Assembly: GCF_041381155.1 (NCBI RefSeq)
Contig: NC_091134.1
Coordinates: 4,573,755 to 4,637,754, forward strand
DNA from: Argopecten irradians
Lineage: Eukaryota > Mollusca > Bivalvia > Pectinida > Pectinidae
Length of the DNA: 64,000 nucleotides
Direction of reading: 5' to 3'
A program made the translations under genes and the position numbers. The notes under the pieces were generated by a model, which did not search any database, was not told the DNA's origin, and saw only the letters and a list, made by a program, of their open reading frames with translations. This document shows positions 37,201 through 48,502 of the stretch, one piece after another (the stretch's first letter is position 1; each line of letters opens with the position of its first letter).

Positions 37201-38270
37201 GCATTCTTTCAGGTAACAGTAGACTTTGTTAATAATACAATTAACTCACATTTGTAACAATAGATTTCATTGTTTTATTTTTGATATTAAAGGTAAATGG
37301 CCACAAAGATTATTTAAAACAACTTGATGTCATCATGAAAGTTGTTGGTTTGAGAACTAAAGGTGATGTGAAGTTACCGTCCAAACACGGGGATCTGCTT
37401 TCGCCGGGGAATGATTCCGATAGCTTTACAAGCAGTGACAGCGAGGTAGATACAACGTCTGATGTCGTACGAAACACCGCCCTACCGGCGGATAAAGATC
37501 AAATAACAAGGTGCTCAGAAGGTAATGTGGACGAATCAGATCTGAGTTTTGTAGTTTTGCCTAATGGAACCACATGTGGAGAAGGCAGTGTGGATTCTGA
37601 GGCTCCACAATCATCCTCAGACGAGGGCCGCATACACAGCGTCGATGAGCTGAGTGAGGATGAACATCAAGCCAGTACTAAACACATGTTGACCGACTCG
37701 TCAGATCTTAGCTTTGAACCAATTACTGAAAACCCTGATAGCATGTCTAAAGATGTTCCAATCAATCTGTCAGATCTCAACCAGAAGTCTGTAGCTAATC
37801 ACGCTAGAGGGTCGAAAAAAGACTCTGCTGATTTACCCGATCTTAACTTCAAATCTGCAAACGACGACTCTCGCTTGTCTATGACCAACCCGATGGTCCT
37901 TAGCTCGGAGTCGGTAGCTGAAAAACCCAAAATGAAATCCAAACATGTTGACCACATCATAGATGACACTGATTTGAGTTTCATGCCAATCGATGATTTA
38001 CCTGGTAGTGATTCTGATTTCTCGTTTGAGAAAAAAGCACCGTGTAATTTTGAAAATCTCAAAATCAAGAAGGATGAAGCTCAAAACAACGATTCAAATA
38101 CTCCTGAATGTAGCAATGAACCCAGTGACCAATCAGATTTGAGTTTTGTTGAAATAAGAGAAGACAGTTTGGAGAAAGATGGTGGTGAAGAAATATCAGT
38201 CGACTTGTCAAACAGAAGCTTTAAACAATACCTCGGAACAGTGATAGATTGTGATCTCGAGGCAGACTAG
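25241..38270 (+). CDS. TMCO4: TMCO4 (DUF726), membrane-associated predicted alpha/beta hydrolase, 14 coding exons
   Basis: Exons: 25241-25340, 26830-26935, 27281-27338, 28448-28592, 28803-28944, 31064-31161, 32564-32707, 33373-33522, 33877-34038, 35065-35201, 35598-35682, 35953-36070, 36814-36934 and 37293-38270. All are GT-AG and phase-consistent, giving 847 residues. After an N-terminal region ([15 protein letters not shown]) and a charged coiled segment ([18 protein letters not shown]) comes a Gly/Ala-rich double membrane segment (about 207-265; [18 protein letters not shown]). The hydrolase part follows, with [19 protein letters not shown], the nucleophile elbow [10 protein letters not shown] (Ser about 425), [27 protein letters not shown] and VNGHKDY (candidate His about 526). 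Human TMCO4 is about 634 residues; here the last exon adds a long acidic tail with repeated DLSF motifs. Yeast DUF726 protein Mil1 works with the AP-1 adaptor; the substrate of TMCO4 is not established. Confidence 0.95.
25881..26294 (+). mobile_element. Probable solo LTR in TMCO4 intron 1
   Basis: The block starts tgttaggtcattccgggtga and ends ttgttactacaaca, the usual TG...CA. It holds a TATA box (tataaata, 25986-25993) in GC-richer surroundings and a polyadenylation signal (aataaa, 26249-26254) at plausible LTR spacing. Base composition differs from the AT-rich intron. No gag or pol follows. I could not find an exact target-site duplication, so the ends, and the call itself, are provisional; CG-richer non-LTR sequence continues to about 26450. 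Confidence 0.45.
28634..28687. repeat. 27-bp direct duplication in TMCO4 intron 4
   Basis: gtgatgatagctgactgtat followed by aacgtgt occurs twice in tandem. Confidence 0.8.
29390..29575. repeat. Threefold local repeat in TMCO4 intron 5
   Basis: Three diverged copies of a unit containing aagataagttgatcatatga and actggagaataac. The rest of this 2.1-kb intron (28945-31063) has no feature that I can support. Confidence 0.7.
31340..31991 (-). mobile_element. Decayed retroelement fragment in TMCO4 intron 6
   Basis: On the minus strand, 31518-31991 reads as an open frame starting around [18 protein letters not shown], followed by basic, Ser-rich sequence. The GxYTWRHxxVL pattern is one I associate with polyproteins of reverse-transcriptase elements in aquatic invertebrates, downstream of the polymerase. 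No polymerase domain is present, and the TMCO4 exons flanking the intron splice over it. Its family is uncertain. Confidence 0.45.
31992..32563. other. Remainder of TMCO4 intron 6
   Basis: Non-coding; nothing further recognised. Confidence 0.4.
34161..34816 (-). mobile_element. Reverse-oriented copy of the 157-bp tandem-array element, in TMCO4 intron 9
   Basis: It opens with agctcacctggcctggagag and GTCC/ATCC-rich sequence (the reverse complement of a GACGG run). About three diverged units follow, containing tagagttctgcatggaatgt, tttgtataaattttggctct and a 'gacaggagggg' block. These are the reverse complement of the units at 21866-23255. It ends near ccaggtgagcgatacaggcc. It is more diverged than the other copy, so older. 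Confidence 0.65.
36249..36830. repeat. 28-bp minisatellite between two copies of the TMCO4 exon 13 start
   Basis: About 19 diverged copies of a 28-bp unit (core tgtacatttacttaattctg) fill 36272-36800. On the left it is preceded at 36249-36271 by gatcagaggtgactggctgt tga, which is also the acceptor and first codons of exon 13 at 36808-36830 (exon starts at 36814). Thus the exon edge is duplicated at both borders of the array; the left copy lacks the rest of the exon. Confidence 0.85.
37293..38270 (+). CDS. TMCO4: TMCO4 last coding exon: acidic tail with repeated DLSFxxI/L motifs
   Basis: The exon starts after TTGATATTAAAG in phase 0 and encodes residues 523-847. [20 protein letters not shown] completes the hydrolase fold; the rest is Ser/Asp-rich and presumably disordered. 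Four motifs stand out: SDLSFVVL (604-611), SDLSFEPI (659-666), DLSFMPI (749-755) and DLSFVEI (804-810). Weaker versions are [24 protein letters not shown] and VDLSNRSF. Each strong motif is aromatic-x-x-aliphatic with an acidic residue and Ser just before, the form of LC3-interacting regions; an adaptor-binding role is an alternative. Function is inference. The stop is TAG at 38268-38270. Confidence 0.9.
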   Translation, partial: VNGHKDYLKQLDVIMKVVGLRTKGDVKLPSKHGDLLSPGNDSDSFTSSDSEVDTTSDVVRNTALPADKDQITRCSEGNVDESDLSFVVLPNGTTCGEGSVDSEAPQSSSDEGRIHSVDELSEDEHQASTKHMLTDSSDLSFEPITENPDSMSKDVPINLSDLNQKSVANHARGSKKDSADLPDLNFKSANDDSRLSMTNPMVLSSESVAEKPKMKSKHVDHIIDDTDLSFMPIDDLPGSDSDFSFEKKAPCNFENLKIKKDEAQNNDSNTPECSNEPSDQSDLSFVEIREDSLEKDGGEEISVDLSNRSFKQYLGTVIDCDLEAD

Positions 38271-39124
38271 ATACTATGTCTTCAACTCACTCACCCCTGA
38301 AAGCTCATTTGGACTTTCCTATTACTAAAGCTGGAGCAGCTCATTCTTGATATACAGGGATGGACGGTTTAACATGCTGAACCATACCAGCCTTAACATT
38401 TAGTGCAATGCTTTTGTTTTCATTATAATTTATAGTGTAAAGGATGATAATATTTACTAAGAACTTTTTCTTCAAGTCATCGTGGTCTGATTTATTTCTC
38501 CACTTTTTCAACTTAATTTTCTAAAAAGTAGGATTTTTTTTATTTTAAATTTTACATATCTGTATTCAAATTAATTGTGGCACTAGGAATCTATTTTTCC
38601 CTCATTATGTTAATCGGTCAAGGACATGACTACTGATAATACACAGAAACTGGTTGTTCAGATATGAAACTTTGGCATCATGTTAGTGGTACTGGTATAT
38701 AACTAAAAATTTGACTGTTTGTTTTATTCTGTATCAGAGGGGGGTACTGTTGTTACTGATATGTCCTGTGTGGTTTGATAGCTATGGTTTAGCAGTTTGT
38801 TGTTTTACTGTGTTTGTGTGGGGGAAATATGGATTGGAATGTCCTTATAGTAATGTAAATATTGTACATAACATTAAACAGATATATCAAGTGGCATTTC
38901 ACAGGTATCAACTAAATATTTGGGTTCATTGATTCACTCTCTCAGATTTACAAAATGTAAATACCTTTAAATAATGGTACAAAATGTCACTCTGCCTTAT
39001 AGAAATTAAGATAAAAGCAAATCGTTTTTTTGCTTCAAACTACCAAGAAAATATGAGTCCAACTGCTAGCTAGGTTGAACTGCCAAAGTAACTGAGAGAA
39101 TTTAAGTTTGACAATCATAGTTTT
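38271..39124 (+). other. Probable TMCO4 3' UTR
   Basis: AT-rich sequence after the TMCO4 stop. An ATTAAA (about 38873) and an AATAAA (39909-39914, beyond a repeat) are candidate polyadenylation signals; which is used cannot be told. Confidence 0.4.
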
Positions 39125-39615
39125 TGTGTCACCTGCAAAGTAAGGGCGACACTTAGGTATCACTATGTCGGCGGCATCGGCGGCATTATCGGTATCAAGA
39201 TGGGCATCGGCGCCAGCGTCCAAGAAAAGGTTTCCGTGCAATAACTTAGTATTTATTGTCCGATTTCAACTAAATTTGGTATATCGCTTTATATCAATGT
39301 GATCTTGGATGAATTTGTTAATGGTCAAAATCTGTCAAAATACATACAAGAGTTAGCGGACTTTAAAATTGTCATAACAGAAAAATTCATGGTTTTTGCT
39401 CGATAACTTTAGTATTTATTATCCCATTTCAAACAAATTTGCTATATTCCTTAATATATAGGAGATCTCAGAGTGAGTGGTTTTTTACTGGTCAAAATCC
39501 CCCAATATTTGCAAGAGTTATGGGACTTGATAACTTCACCTAATTATTAACAATATTTTCAACTGTAATTAACTATTTTTTGTGATGTAATTTAAACTAC
39601 TGTGCAGGCGACACA
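39125..39615. mobile_element. Interspersed repeat bounded by ggcgacac motifs
   Basis: It begins with gtgtcacctgcaaagtaagg and gcgacac, then a CGGCGGCATCGG-rich block. Two tandem diverged units of about 150 bp follow (aactttagtatttattatcc catttcaaacaaatttg type), and it ends with gtgcaggcgacacatctact. The plan parallels the other tandem-core elements in the window, but the terminal sequence is different. No coding capacity. Confidence 0.5.
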
Positions 39616-40794
39616 TCTACTTCCATCACATCTACTTCCATGGAATTCTTGTTGTTTTTGTTATTTCATTCAAAGTCTGTTTCATGTTTTACAATAATTG
39701 TTTGAGTGGTTTTGTTTTACTTATAACTTAATGTTGATCAGTACCAGTTACTTTTAATGCATCCATGAAATACCAATAACATACAATTTTTGTTGAAAAT
39801 GCATTAAAGTTCATTCTAGGGACAACAAATCCAGAGGGTTCTTGGTCCTGATAGGAAACTGAATGTGTATCATATATCACAGATTTATTGTTTTTAATAG
39901 AAATTATTAATAAAGATTTCAAGTGGTATATTCTTTTCTTAAAAAAAGGAAATCAATTAGCAAATAAAATTCACTTTAAGCTGCTTGGTGCAAATTCCCT
40001 GTGAATATTACTAATCTGGTCTATTCATTTTTACTCATTTTATCATGACTATTATCTTGCCACAGGTAATTAATGGTACTTCTAATCCTGTGGACATTTT
40101 ATTATAATCATTTGATCCACACTGTTAGAACTTACTTCTAGTCCCTAATGTCATGTTACCATGAGAAAGGTAATGTGCAGTCAGTATTGAAATCATTCTA
40201 GTCATTCAAGAAGAAGCATGTGCATGTATTTTCATTTTATACTCAAGATCAAGCTTTGAATATTTTGAATAAATATTTGTTGTTTTAAGTAGATTTACAG
40301 ATTAATTACAAATGTTGCTTATTTAATTTTGCAAGATCCCTGGAGCTGTTGTGAAAAAAAAATCATTTATGATCATATATTCATGATTTTGTATTTTTGA
40401 TTTTAAACATTACATTATAATCTTTTGAATCATTTTTGTTGTTAAATGCATATATAGTGCACATTGATACCTACCTGGTATGTGATTACGAAATCCACCT
40501 TAATTGTTTTATACTGTTGATTGTGATTTTATCATGACCTAAATTAGTACCATAAGTATTATTAAACATGTATATTGTATACCAAAAGGCTATTTTCTAG
40601 AAGGCCAAATTTATCTCTTTACTTCAAAACAGGACTTAATTTATTTCCTTAACAATCTAGGTCTGTGTAAGTTCTGACATTTAAGGTCTCAAATTAAAAC
40701 ATTGTGTGTGCCACGCACACGTATTAGATTGTACATCTTGTACATATGGTGATTATCTGTACATTTTTATCACATAGAGCTATAATCTAATTGT

Positions 40795-40924
40795 TACATT
40801 ATCTATTCGCAACTTTAACATCACATTAAAAAAAAGCTACATTATCTATTCGCAACTTTAACATCACATTAAAAAAAAGCTACATTATCTATTCGCAACT
40901 TTAACATCACATTAAAAAAAAGCT
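40795..40924. repeat. 43-bp minisatellite, three copies
   Basis: The unit tacattatctattcgcaact plus ttaacatcacattaaaaaaa agc is repeated three times almost without change. Confidence 0.9.
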
Positions 40925-41385
40925 ATTCTAGTTTTGCTGACAAAATAATTATGTAACCTATGCACCAGCAAGGACAGATAACTTTATACTATAATAAGCT
41001 CCTAAAATTGATTTAGCTGGTTTACCTCCCCTTATTTTGAAATGAAAAGCGACACCAGATTTTTAGATAATTTAATGTATATTAGATTTTTACACGCCTC
41101 AGCATTAAGAGATTATTCCGTAGGTCATCATTATGGAACAAAGTTTGGCTATCTTGCCGTATAACCTATAACAACTAAGAGGACATATAGCTCTGTGGGA
41201 TTTGAGTAGGGTATAAATGTATTTAATAAGGTAACAAAAATACCTGTCACCATAGAGACATCGACATTGGGTATTGATTTAGAAAAATAATCCATTTGAA
41301 AACTAATGCAGTTGTATGTTTAAACTTATTATATGTTATCAAGTAGTCTGAAAAATTATGTATAAGCATTTATGTAACTATTTTT

Positions 41386-41587
41386 AGCTCACCTGGTCCG
41401 AAGGACCAAGGTGAGCTTATGCAACACCGCGGCAGCCATCGTCCATCCGTCAACATTCCTTCTTCAGAAGAAACGACATCTCCTCTGAAACTAAGAGTAA
41501 GATTGCATTGGTAACATCCTTATGGGGTGGGGATTCAAAATTGTACAAATGGTGGGGCTGACCCTCAAGGGGCCTGAGGGGCGTGGC
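41386..41587 (-). mobile_element. Reverse-oriented fragment of a tandem-core element with terminal hairpin
   Basis: tagctcacctggtccgaagg accaaggtgagctta forms a hairpin with a GAAGG-type loop, followed by a CCATCGTCCATCCGTCAACATT stretch split by few changes. This matches, in reverse complement, the GACGG-plus-hairpin end of the element at 21866-23255, although core units here are of another type (ggggtggggattcaaaattg). It abuts the left end of the segmental duplication. Confidence 0.55.
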
Positions 41588-44234
41588 CAAAAGTGTCAAT
41601 TTGGCTATTTACATAAAATTGACTTCTTTTCAAAAACTGAGTATTTAATAGCACTGGTATTGCATTTGTAGCATCGACATCATCCTTATGGAATTGGGAT
41701 TCAAAATTGTACAAATGGTGGGGCCATTTTTCATTTTTTTGTATTTCAAATTGTAAGGGTTTTTTTTAATGATAATTACTGTTGCGATACAGGCCCTTTG
41801 AGACTCTTGTTTAACTTCATCAGGGTATGCAAGAAATTTTGTTTGCAAACTTTTGTCAGAATCTGCTATGTGGATTCACAGTTTGCAAACAAAATTTCTT
41901 AGATACCCCGATGAAGTTAAAAAATAGTGACATCAAAGCTTAACTAATATAATAAGTGATGTGTAAGCAGTATGTATTGTGTTTATAAACATTTTGAAAA
42001 AAACAACACTTATATTTGTAGGAAATTACATTAAGAAGCAAGGAAAGCTCAGAAACATGTGTTAAAAAAACGAAAAGTTGGTAGCAAGATTCCTGCATGT
42101 ACCTGTTACAGTTATTTATGCATTTACTATACATGTATAAGGATGGAGTTACAAAAGTCGTCACTGCCTGAACATTATATAGCCTTAATTATTCATGGTC
42201 ATGATAGATTATGTACCAAGCAATGGTTTGGTCTCAGTTTGAATTATTGTTATGGGCTTGGCTTATGTTGCTGTTTGTACCATTTATTCAAATAAACTCT
42301 GTTTGTTATTGCATCAAAAAGAATTTATGTTAAATCTTTGATAGCTAGCTCACCATGCTGACTCAAAGAGTTGGTGAACTCATGTGGTGCAGCGTCTGTC
42401 GTTTATCGTCCATCCTTCATTTGTCAACATTTCAAAACTACTACCAGGTATGTAAAGCCAAAAAAAATCATGATGGATTATAACCAAATTTGGATCAAAT
42501 TTTAATTACTGTTTATTCAAATAAAGTTATCTTGACCTATACATTCAAGGTCATGGAAGGGTCAAAATATGCTGTCAATTTTTAACAACTTGTGTGAAAT
42601 CAAAAGCTGCTGAGAGTTGATATTTGGCATGTGGCATGCTGGGAAAAAGGGATAATGTTTGTTCTAAAGGCGGATCTTCACCTTCATTCATAAAGGTCAC
42701 AGGTGTCAAACATACTGATCAATAAGACCTCCTGACATCAAGAATGCCTACAAGCCTAATTTTTGTCAGTAGCTATATATAGTATGCTGACAGAAGTGAA
42801 TCTATTAAATTATTGATATTCATGCTTAATCTTTTAGAAATGGTCATGTATAGATATGCAAATTAATGAGAGACCTAAGGACCAGATATTGGATGTGTAG
42901 CATGTTAAAAAATGATGCTGACCAAATTGGTACTTGCATGATTCTCAGCTTGTGTATATGCACACTTTACGCACATCTTTACAGACAGCAAAGGGTTGAA
43001 ATTTGGGACAAAAAAAAACAGTTGATCTTTAATAATTCAAAAGTCAAGTGCTGGGCCTCTTGTTTATTGTTGCTATCATTCATACACAACTGTAAAGATA
43101 ATAACATGATCAGAGAGAATTATAAACTATCAATGATCTTTGCAATGTTTTATTATTTCAGTAATAATAACTTCATAACATATATTACATGTATCACCAA
43201 AAACAACAATTAGAATAACATCTTTAAATGCTGAGAAAATAATAATATAAAAATAAATTTTTACTCTAACTAAACTCAACTAAGCAGTACTGTATTTGTT
43301 CTAACCACCTTGTAAATATTATAGAAACAAAAAGACAAACTCCAACTTAATTCCTGAGGAATTTTGGACTTTTTGGCCACACGTTAACCCAAACACACAC
43401 CTGGGCTTACAAACAATAGTGAAAATATAGACAGACTCACTCTAGTAATATTACAATATAAATTTAAATATGCAACATGGAAGTATCTCTTAAGCACTTT
43501 GTATCATGGACTTTCTATCATATACATGTACCTTTCTTACAATTCACTTTTCAATATTCAACCTGTAAGCACCCTTTCTATCTTTTTAGGGTTCAATTTC
43601 ACTTACTTTGAATTTAATGCAGAATGAAAATATGAAAACTGTGTTGGTTTCCTTACTGATCTCTCTGGCTATTGATTTATTGTTTACTTTGTAATATTTT
43701 ATGAAAGGCTAGTCGAAAGTTTCTTTTAAGCGCCTCCTTATAAATATTTGCTTCAATTTTTAGGTGCCTCGGATACTTATTGGGTCAAATATAAGGTACA
43801 TTGTATTGCCATTGGCAAAACATGATTTTTATGACAAAAAGGTTTTCCATTTTTAAAAATGTTCGTACACCATGTATCATTGATTTAAATCATGTCACCT
43901 TTACAGTTTAATTGAATTACTAGTTTATTCACATTATGCTATAAAAATCATTTTATAACGCTTAGCTAATACAATTGAAAATCTAGTCTTTCAGACTTCA
44001 AACGTAGCTCCATTTATCAAAGTTTGCATTTATTTCTGTAGCTAAGGCACTTCTTGGGGAAAACATTGTACAAAAGGAACTGGATGATTGTTACATAGTA
44101 CATGCATATAAAGCCCCTCACCTTCAAATGAATCCGGGGGGAGAACAACAACAGTAATATTTAACCTGGACAATATGTCTCTACTTTTTAGCAGGTATTT
44201 AAGTAAAAAACTGATCATACCATTATACAGTTTG
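41588..44234. repeat. Segmental tandem duplication, copy 1 (about 2.65 kb)
   Basis: It begins aaaagtgtcaatttggctat and ends catacc attatacagtttg. The next base starts the second copy. The two copies agree over their whole length, with scattered substitutions and small indels, at what looks like more than 95% identity. It contains a long hairpin (41811-41920), an agctcacc-type interspersed repeat (about 42345-42780) and an open frame of 115 codons at 42866-43213 with no known relatives. Confidence 0.9.
41811..41920. repeat. 40-bp-arm hairpin (second copy at 44471-44580)
   Basis: Arms ttaacttcatcagggtatgc (continuing aagaaattttgtttgcaaac) and the near-perfect reverse complement at 41881-41920 flank a 30-nt loop. 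This small inverted-repeat element was duplicated together with the surrounding segment. Confidence 0.75.
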
Positions 44235-46917
44235 AAAAGTGTCAATTTGGCTATTTACATAAAATTGACTTCTTTAAATTCAAAAACTGAGTATTTAATA
44301 GCACTGGTATTGCATTTGTAGCATCGAAATCATCCTTATGGAATTGGGAAAAAAAATCACAGCTGCAAATACAAATGGTGGGGCCATTTTTCATTTTTTT
44401 GTATTTCAAATTGTAAGGTTTTTTTTTAATGATAATTACTGTTGCGATACAGGCCCTTTGAGACTCTTGTTTAACTTCATCAGGGTATGCAAGAAATTTT
44501 GTTTGCAAACTTTTGTCAGAATCTGCTACGTGGATTCACAGTTTGCAAACAAAATTTCTTAGATACCCCGATGAAGTTAAAAAATAGTGACATCAAAGCT
44601 TAACTAATATAATAAGTGATGTGCAAGCAGTATGTACTATGGTGTAAGCAGTATGTATTATGTTTAAATATTTTGAAAGAACAACACTTATATTTGTAGG
44701 ACATTACATTAAGAGGCAAGGAAAGCTCAGAAAACATGTCTTAAAAAACCCGAAAAGTTGGTAGCAAGATTCCTGCATGTACTTGTTACAGTTATTTATG
44801 CATTTACTATACATGTATAAGGATGGAGTTACAAAAGTTGTCACTGCCTGAACATTATATAGCCTTAATTATTCATGGTCATGATAGATTATGTACCAAG
44901 CAACGGTTTGGTCTCAGTTTGAATTATTGTTAAGGGCTTGGCTTATGTTGCTGTTTGTACCATTTATTCAAATAAACTCTGTTTGTTATTGCATCAAAAA
45001 GAATTTATGTTAAATCTTTGATAGCTAGCTCACCATGCTGACTCAAAGAGTTGGTAAACTCATGTCGTGGTGCAGCGCGTGTGTCGTTTATCGTCCATCC
45101 TTCATTTGTCAACATTTCAAAACTACTACCAGGTATGTAAAGCAATAAAAATCATGATGGATTATAACCAAATTTGGATCAAATCTTAATTACTGTTTGT
45201 TCAAATAAAGTTATCTTGACCTATACATTCAAGGTCATGGAAGGGTCAAAATAGGCTGTCAATTTTTAACAACTTGTGTTAAATCAAAAGCTACTGAGAG
45301 TTGATATTTGGCATGTGGCATGCTGGGATAAAGGGATAATGTTTGTTCTAATGGCGGATCTTCACCTTCATTCATAAAGGTCACAGGTGTCAAACATACT
45401 GATCAATAAGACCTCCTGACATCAAGAATGCCTACAAGCCTAATATTTTGTCAGTAGCTATATATAGTATGCTGACAGAAGTGAATCTATTAAATTATTG
45501 ATATTCATGCTTAATCTTTTAGAAATGGTCATGCAGATTATGCAAATTAATGAGAGACCTAAGGACCAGATATTGGATGTGTAGCATGTTAAAAAATGAT
45601 GCTGACCAAATTGGTACTTGCATGATTCTCAGCTTGTGTATATGCACACTTTACGCACATCTTTACAGACAGCAAAGGGTTGAAATTTGGGACAAAAAAG
45701 AACAGTTGATCTTTAATAATTCAGAAGTCAAGTGCTGGGCCTCTTGTTTATTGTTGCTATCATTCATACACAACTGTAAAGATAATAACATGATCAGAGA
45801 GAATTATAAACTATCAATGATCTTTGCAATGTTTTATTATTTCAGTAATAATAACTTCATAACATATATTACATGTATCACCAAAAACAACAATTAGAAT
45901 AACATCTTTAAATGCTGAGAAAATAATAATATAAAAATAAATTTTTACTCTAACTAAACTCAACTAAGCAGTACTGTATTTGTTCTAACCACCTTGTAAA
46001 TATTATAGAAACAAAAAGACAAACTCCAAATTAATTCCTGAGGAATTTTGGACTTTTTGGCCACACGTTAACCCAAACACACACCTGGGCTTACAAACAA
46101 TAGTGAAAATATAGACAGACTCACTCTAGTAATATTACAATATAAATTTAAATATGCAACATGGAAGTATCTCTTAAGCACTTTGTATCATGGACTTTCT
46201 ATCATATACATGTACCTTTCTTACAATTCACTTTTCCATATTCAACCTGTAAGCACCCTTTCTATCTTTTTAGGGTTCAATTTCACTTACTTTGAATTTA
46301 ATGCAGAATGAAAATATGAAAACTGTGTTGGTTTCCTTACTGATCTCTCTGGCTATTGATTTATTGTTTACTTTGTAATATTTTATGAAAGGCTAGTCCA
46401 AAGTTTCTTTTAAGCGCCTCCTTATAAATATTTGCTTCAATTTTTAGGTGCCTCGGATACTTATTGGGTCAAATATAAGGTACACTATTGCCATTGGCAA
46501 AACATGATTTTTATGACAAAAAGGTTTTCCATTTTTAAAAATGTTCGTACACCATGTATCATTGATTTAAATCATGTCACCTTTACAGTTTAATTGAATT
46601 ACTAGTTTATTCACATTATGCTATAAAAATCATTTTATAACGCTTAGCTAATACAATTGAAAATCTAGTCTTTCAGACTTCAAACGTAGCTCCATTTATC
46701 AAAGTTTGCATTTATTTCTGTAGCTAAGGCACTTCTTGGGGAAAACATTGTACAAAAGGAACTGGATGATTGTTACATAGTACATGCATATAAAGCCCCT
46801 CACCTTCAAATGAATCCGGGGGGAGAACAACAACAGTAATATTTAACCTGGACAATATGTCTCTACTTTTTAGCAGGTATTTAAGTAAAAAACTGATCAT
46901 ACCATTATACAGTTTGA
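44235..46917. repeat. Segmental tandem duplication, copy 2 (about 2.68 kb)
   Basis: Second copy of 41588-44234. Differences include a replacement near 44348-44370, where gattcaaaattg becomes gaaaaaaaatcacagctgca, and an extra agcagtatgta segment near 44640. The 115-codon frame is kept at 45550-45897 with two lysine-to-glutamate changes. The duplication lies between the 3' ends of TMCO4 and TTLL10, so neither coding region is affected. Confidence 0.9.
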
Positions 46918-48502
46918 GGCCATGAAAATTTGATAATGTTTGTTATTATAAATATGATTACTATTCATAGCTTTAAATGGACTAACATCTAAATGTATCC
47001 TAAAATACGTTAAGAAAATGAAATGTTCAATAAAATATGAAAAAAAAATCACAGCTGCAAAAATTAAAACTGTGTACAGACACATCCTTATATCCTCACA
47101 CAAGACAATGGGCAATTTTAAAATGACTTATAAATGAATATACCTGTAATGAAAATTTTGTTTTTCATTAAGGAATTATTACTTTTAAAACAAAGCTTTG
47201 AAATTGCAATACATTTGTGAAATCTATGTCATCACAGTTGCTTTAATTAATTACTTATAATGCACAAACATCACAGTTGCTTCTTACCAATACTGCTAAG
47301 TAAAAAAAAAAAAAAAACAAAAACAAAAAAAAAACAATTTTGACAACAACAACAAAAATCCATTAAATCACTGATAAAACATGTCAATTACCTTGACTGG
47401 AATATTATAAAAAATCCAGCTAACAAAGATGAAGGTCCATTCAGATTTAAGACTGTTAAATAAGTCTGCATGAAGTGTTATAATTGGTGCTATTACCATT
47501 AATGCCATTTATATAGATATAATAATGTATTTTACAGCTTGACATGTGACACAGACGTCTGAAAGACAGTGGAAAATGAGTCATAAAACTTCAATAACCA
47601 AGCCAGGTATATGCACTAGTGTTACCAAACCAAAGTCTTTTTAGGAGAAACTTACACCAATTCAACTGTTTTTCATTGAATACAATTAATTTTGAAAATA
47701 TTGATGAAAAAGTAGCAAATATTAAACTCCAAAAGTTGACACAAAAGGTTTATAACTACACCGGCTCAGGGTTTTAAGGATGTAAGAACAGCAAATAAAA
47801 TAAATTAACAGTAGTTAAATGGATGCTGATTAAGTCGGACTTCTAATTACTGTTCTCACCAAACAATGAGTATAGGATATCACAGACAAGTTGATACAAA
47901 ATAAATATAACAACTAGCAGACTCTTATAAGGGGAGATAAGTCAGCTAGTGTCTCAATAAATACATATATAAATAAATCTACGTGTGCAAGGATTCCTAC
48001 AATTAAAGTTGCTGTTGTTATACCTTTGCATCTTAAATTATAAAATAGGCAAGGGAGATATATCTGCCTCAATGTCCCTGAATTCTTTGGAACTTTTTTT
48101 AATTAAGACTCAAAAACCACATTATATTGTCATTGTACAATAATATTGTAACATGTTTCAAAACAGAAATTAATCTTAATCAAATTTAAACATTTTTACA
48201 AGAAAAACTGAATTTATTACATTGTTATAGTACTCAGAACAAAACTGTTCCCTTAAATTAAAATACATGTATATAAAAACAAGATTCCATGTAACAATAA
48301 TAAAATAACACATTAGATAGTCAACATGGAAGTACTTTGTACATGTAAATATAGATATCTAAAATTTTGCAACATGATACATGTATATCATACAAAAGAT
48401 AACAAAATGCATCATTTTGCATTGATTGACTTTTAAATACAAACATCTAGTAATGTACAATTTTGGAAACTTTACAGTCAAACTAAATGTTTATACATCA
48501 CA
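46918..48502. other. Non-coding DNA, probable 3' UTR of TTLL10 at right
   Basis: AT-rich, with an A-run at about 47301-47335. At 47038-47060 the sequence aaaaaaaaatcacagctgca matches the foreign patch in segmental copy 2. No gene recognised. Confidence 0.45.
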
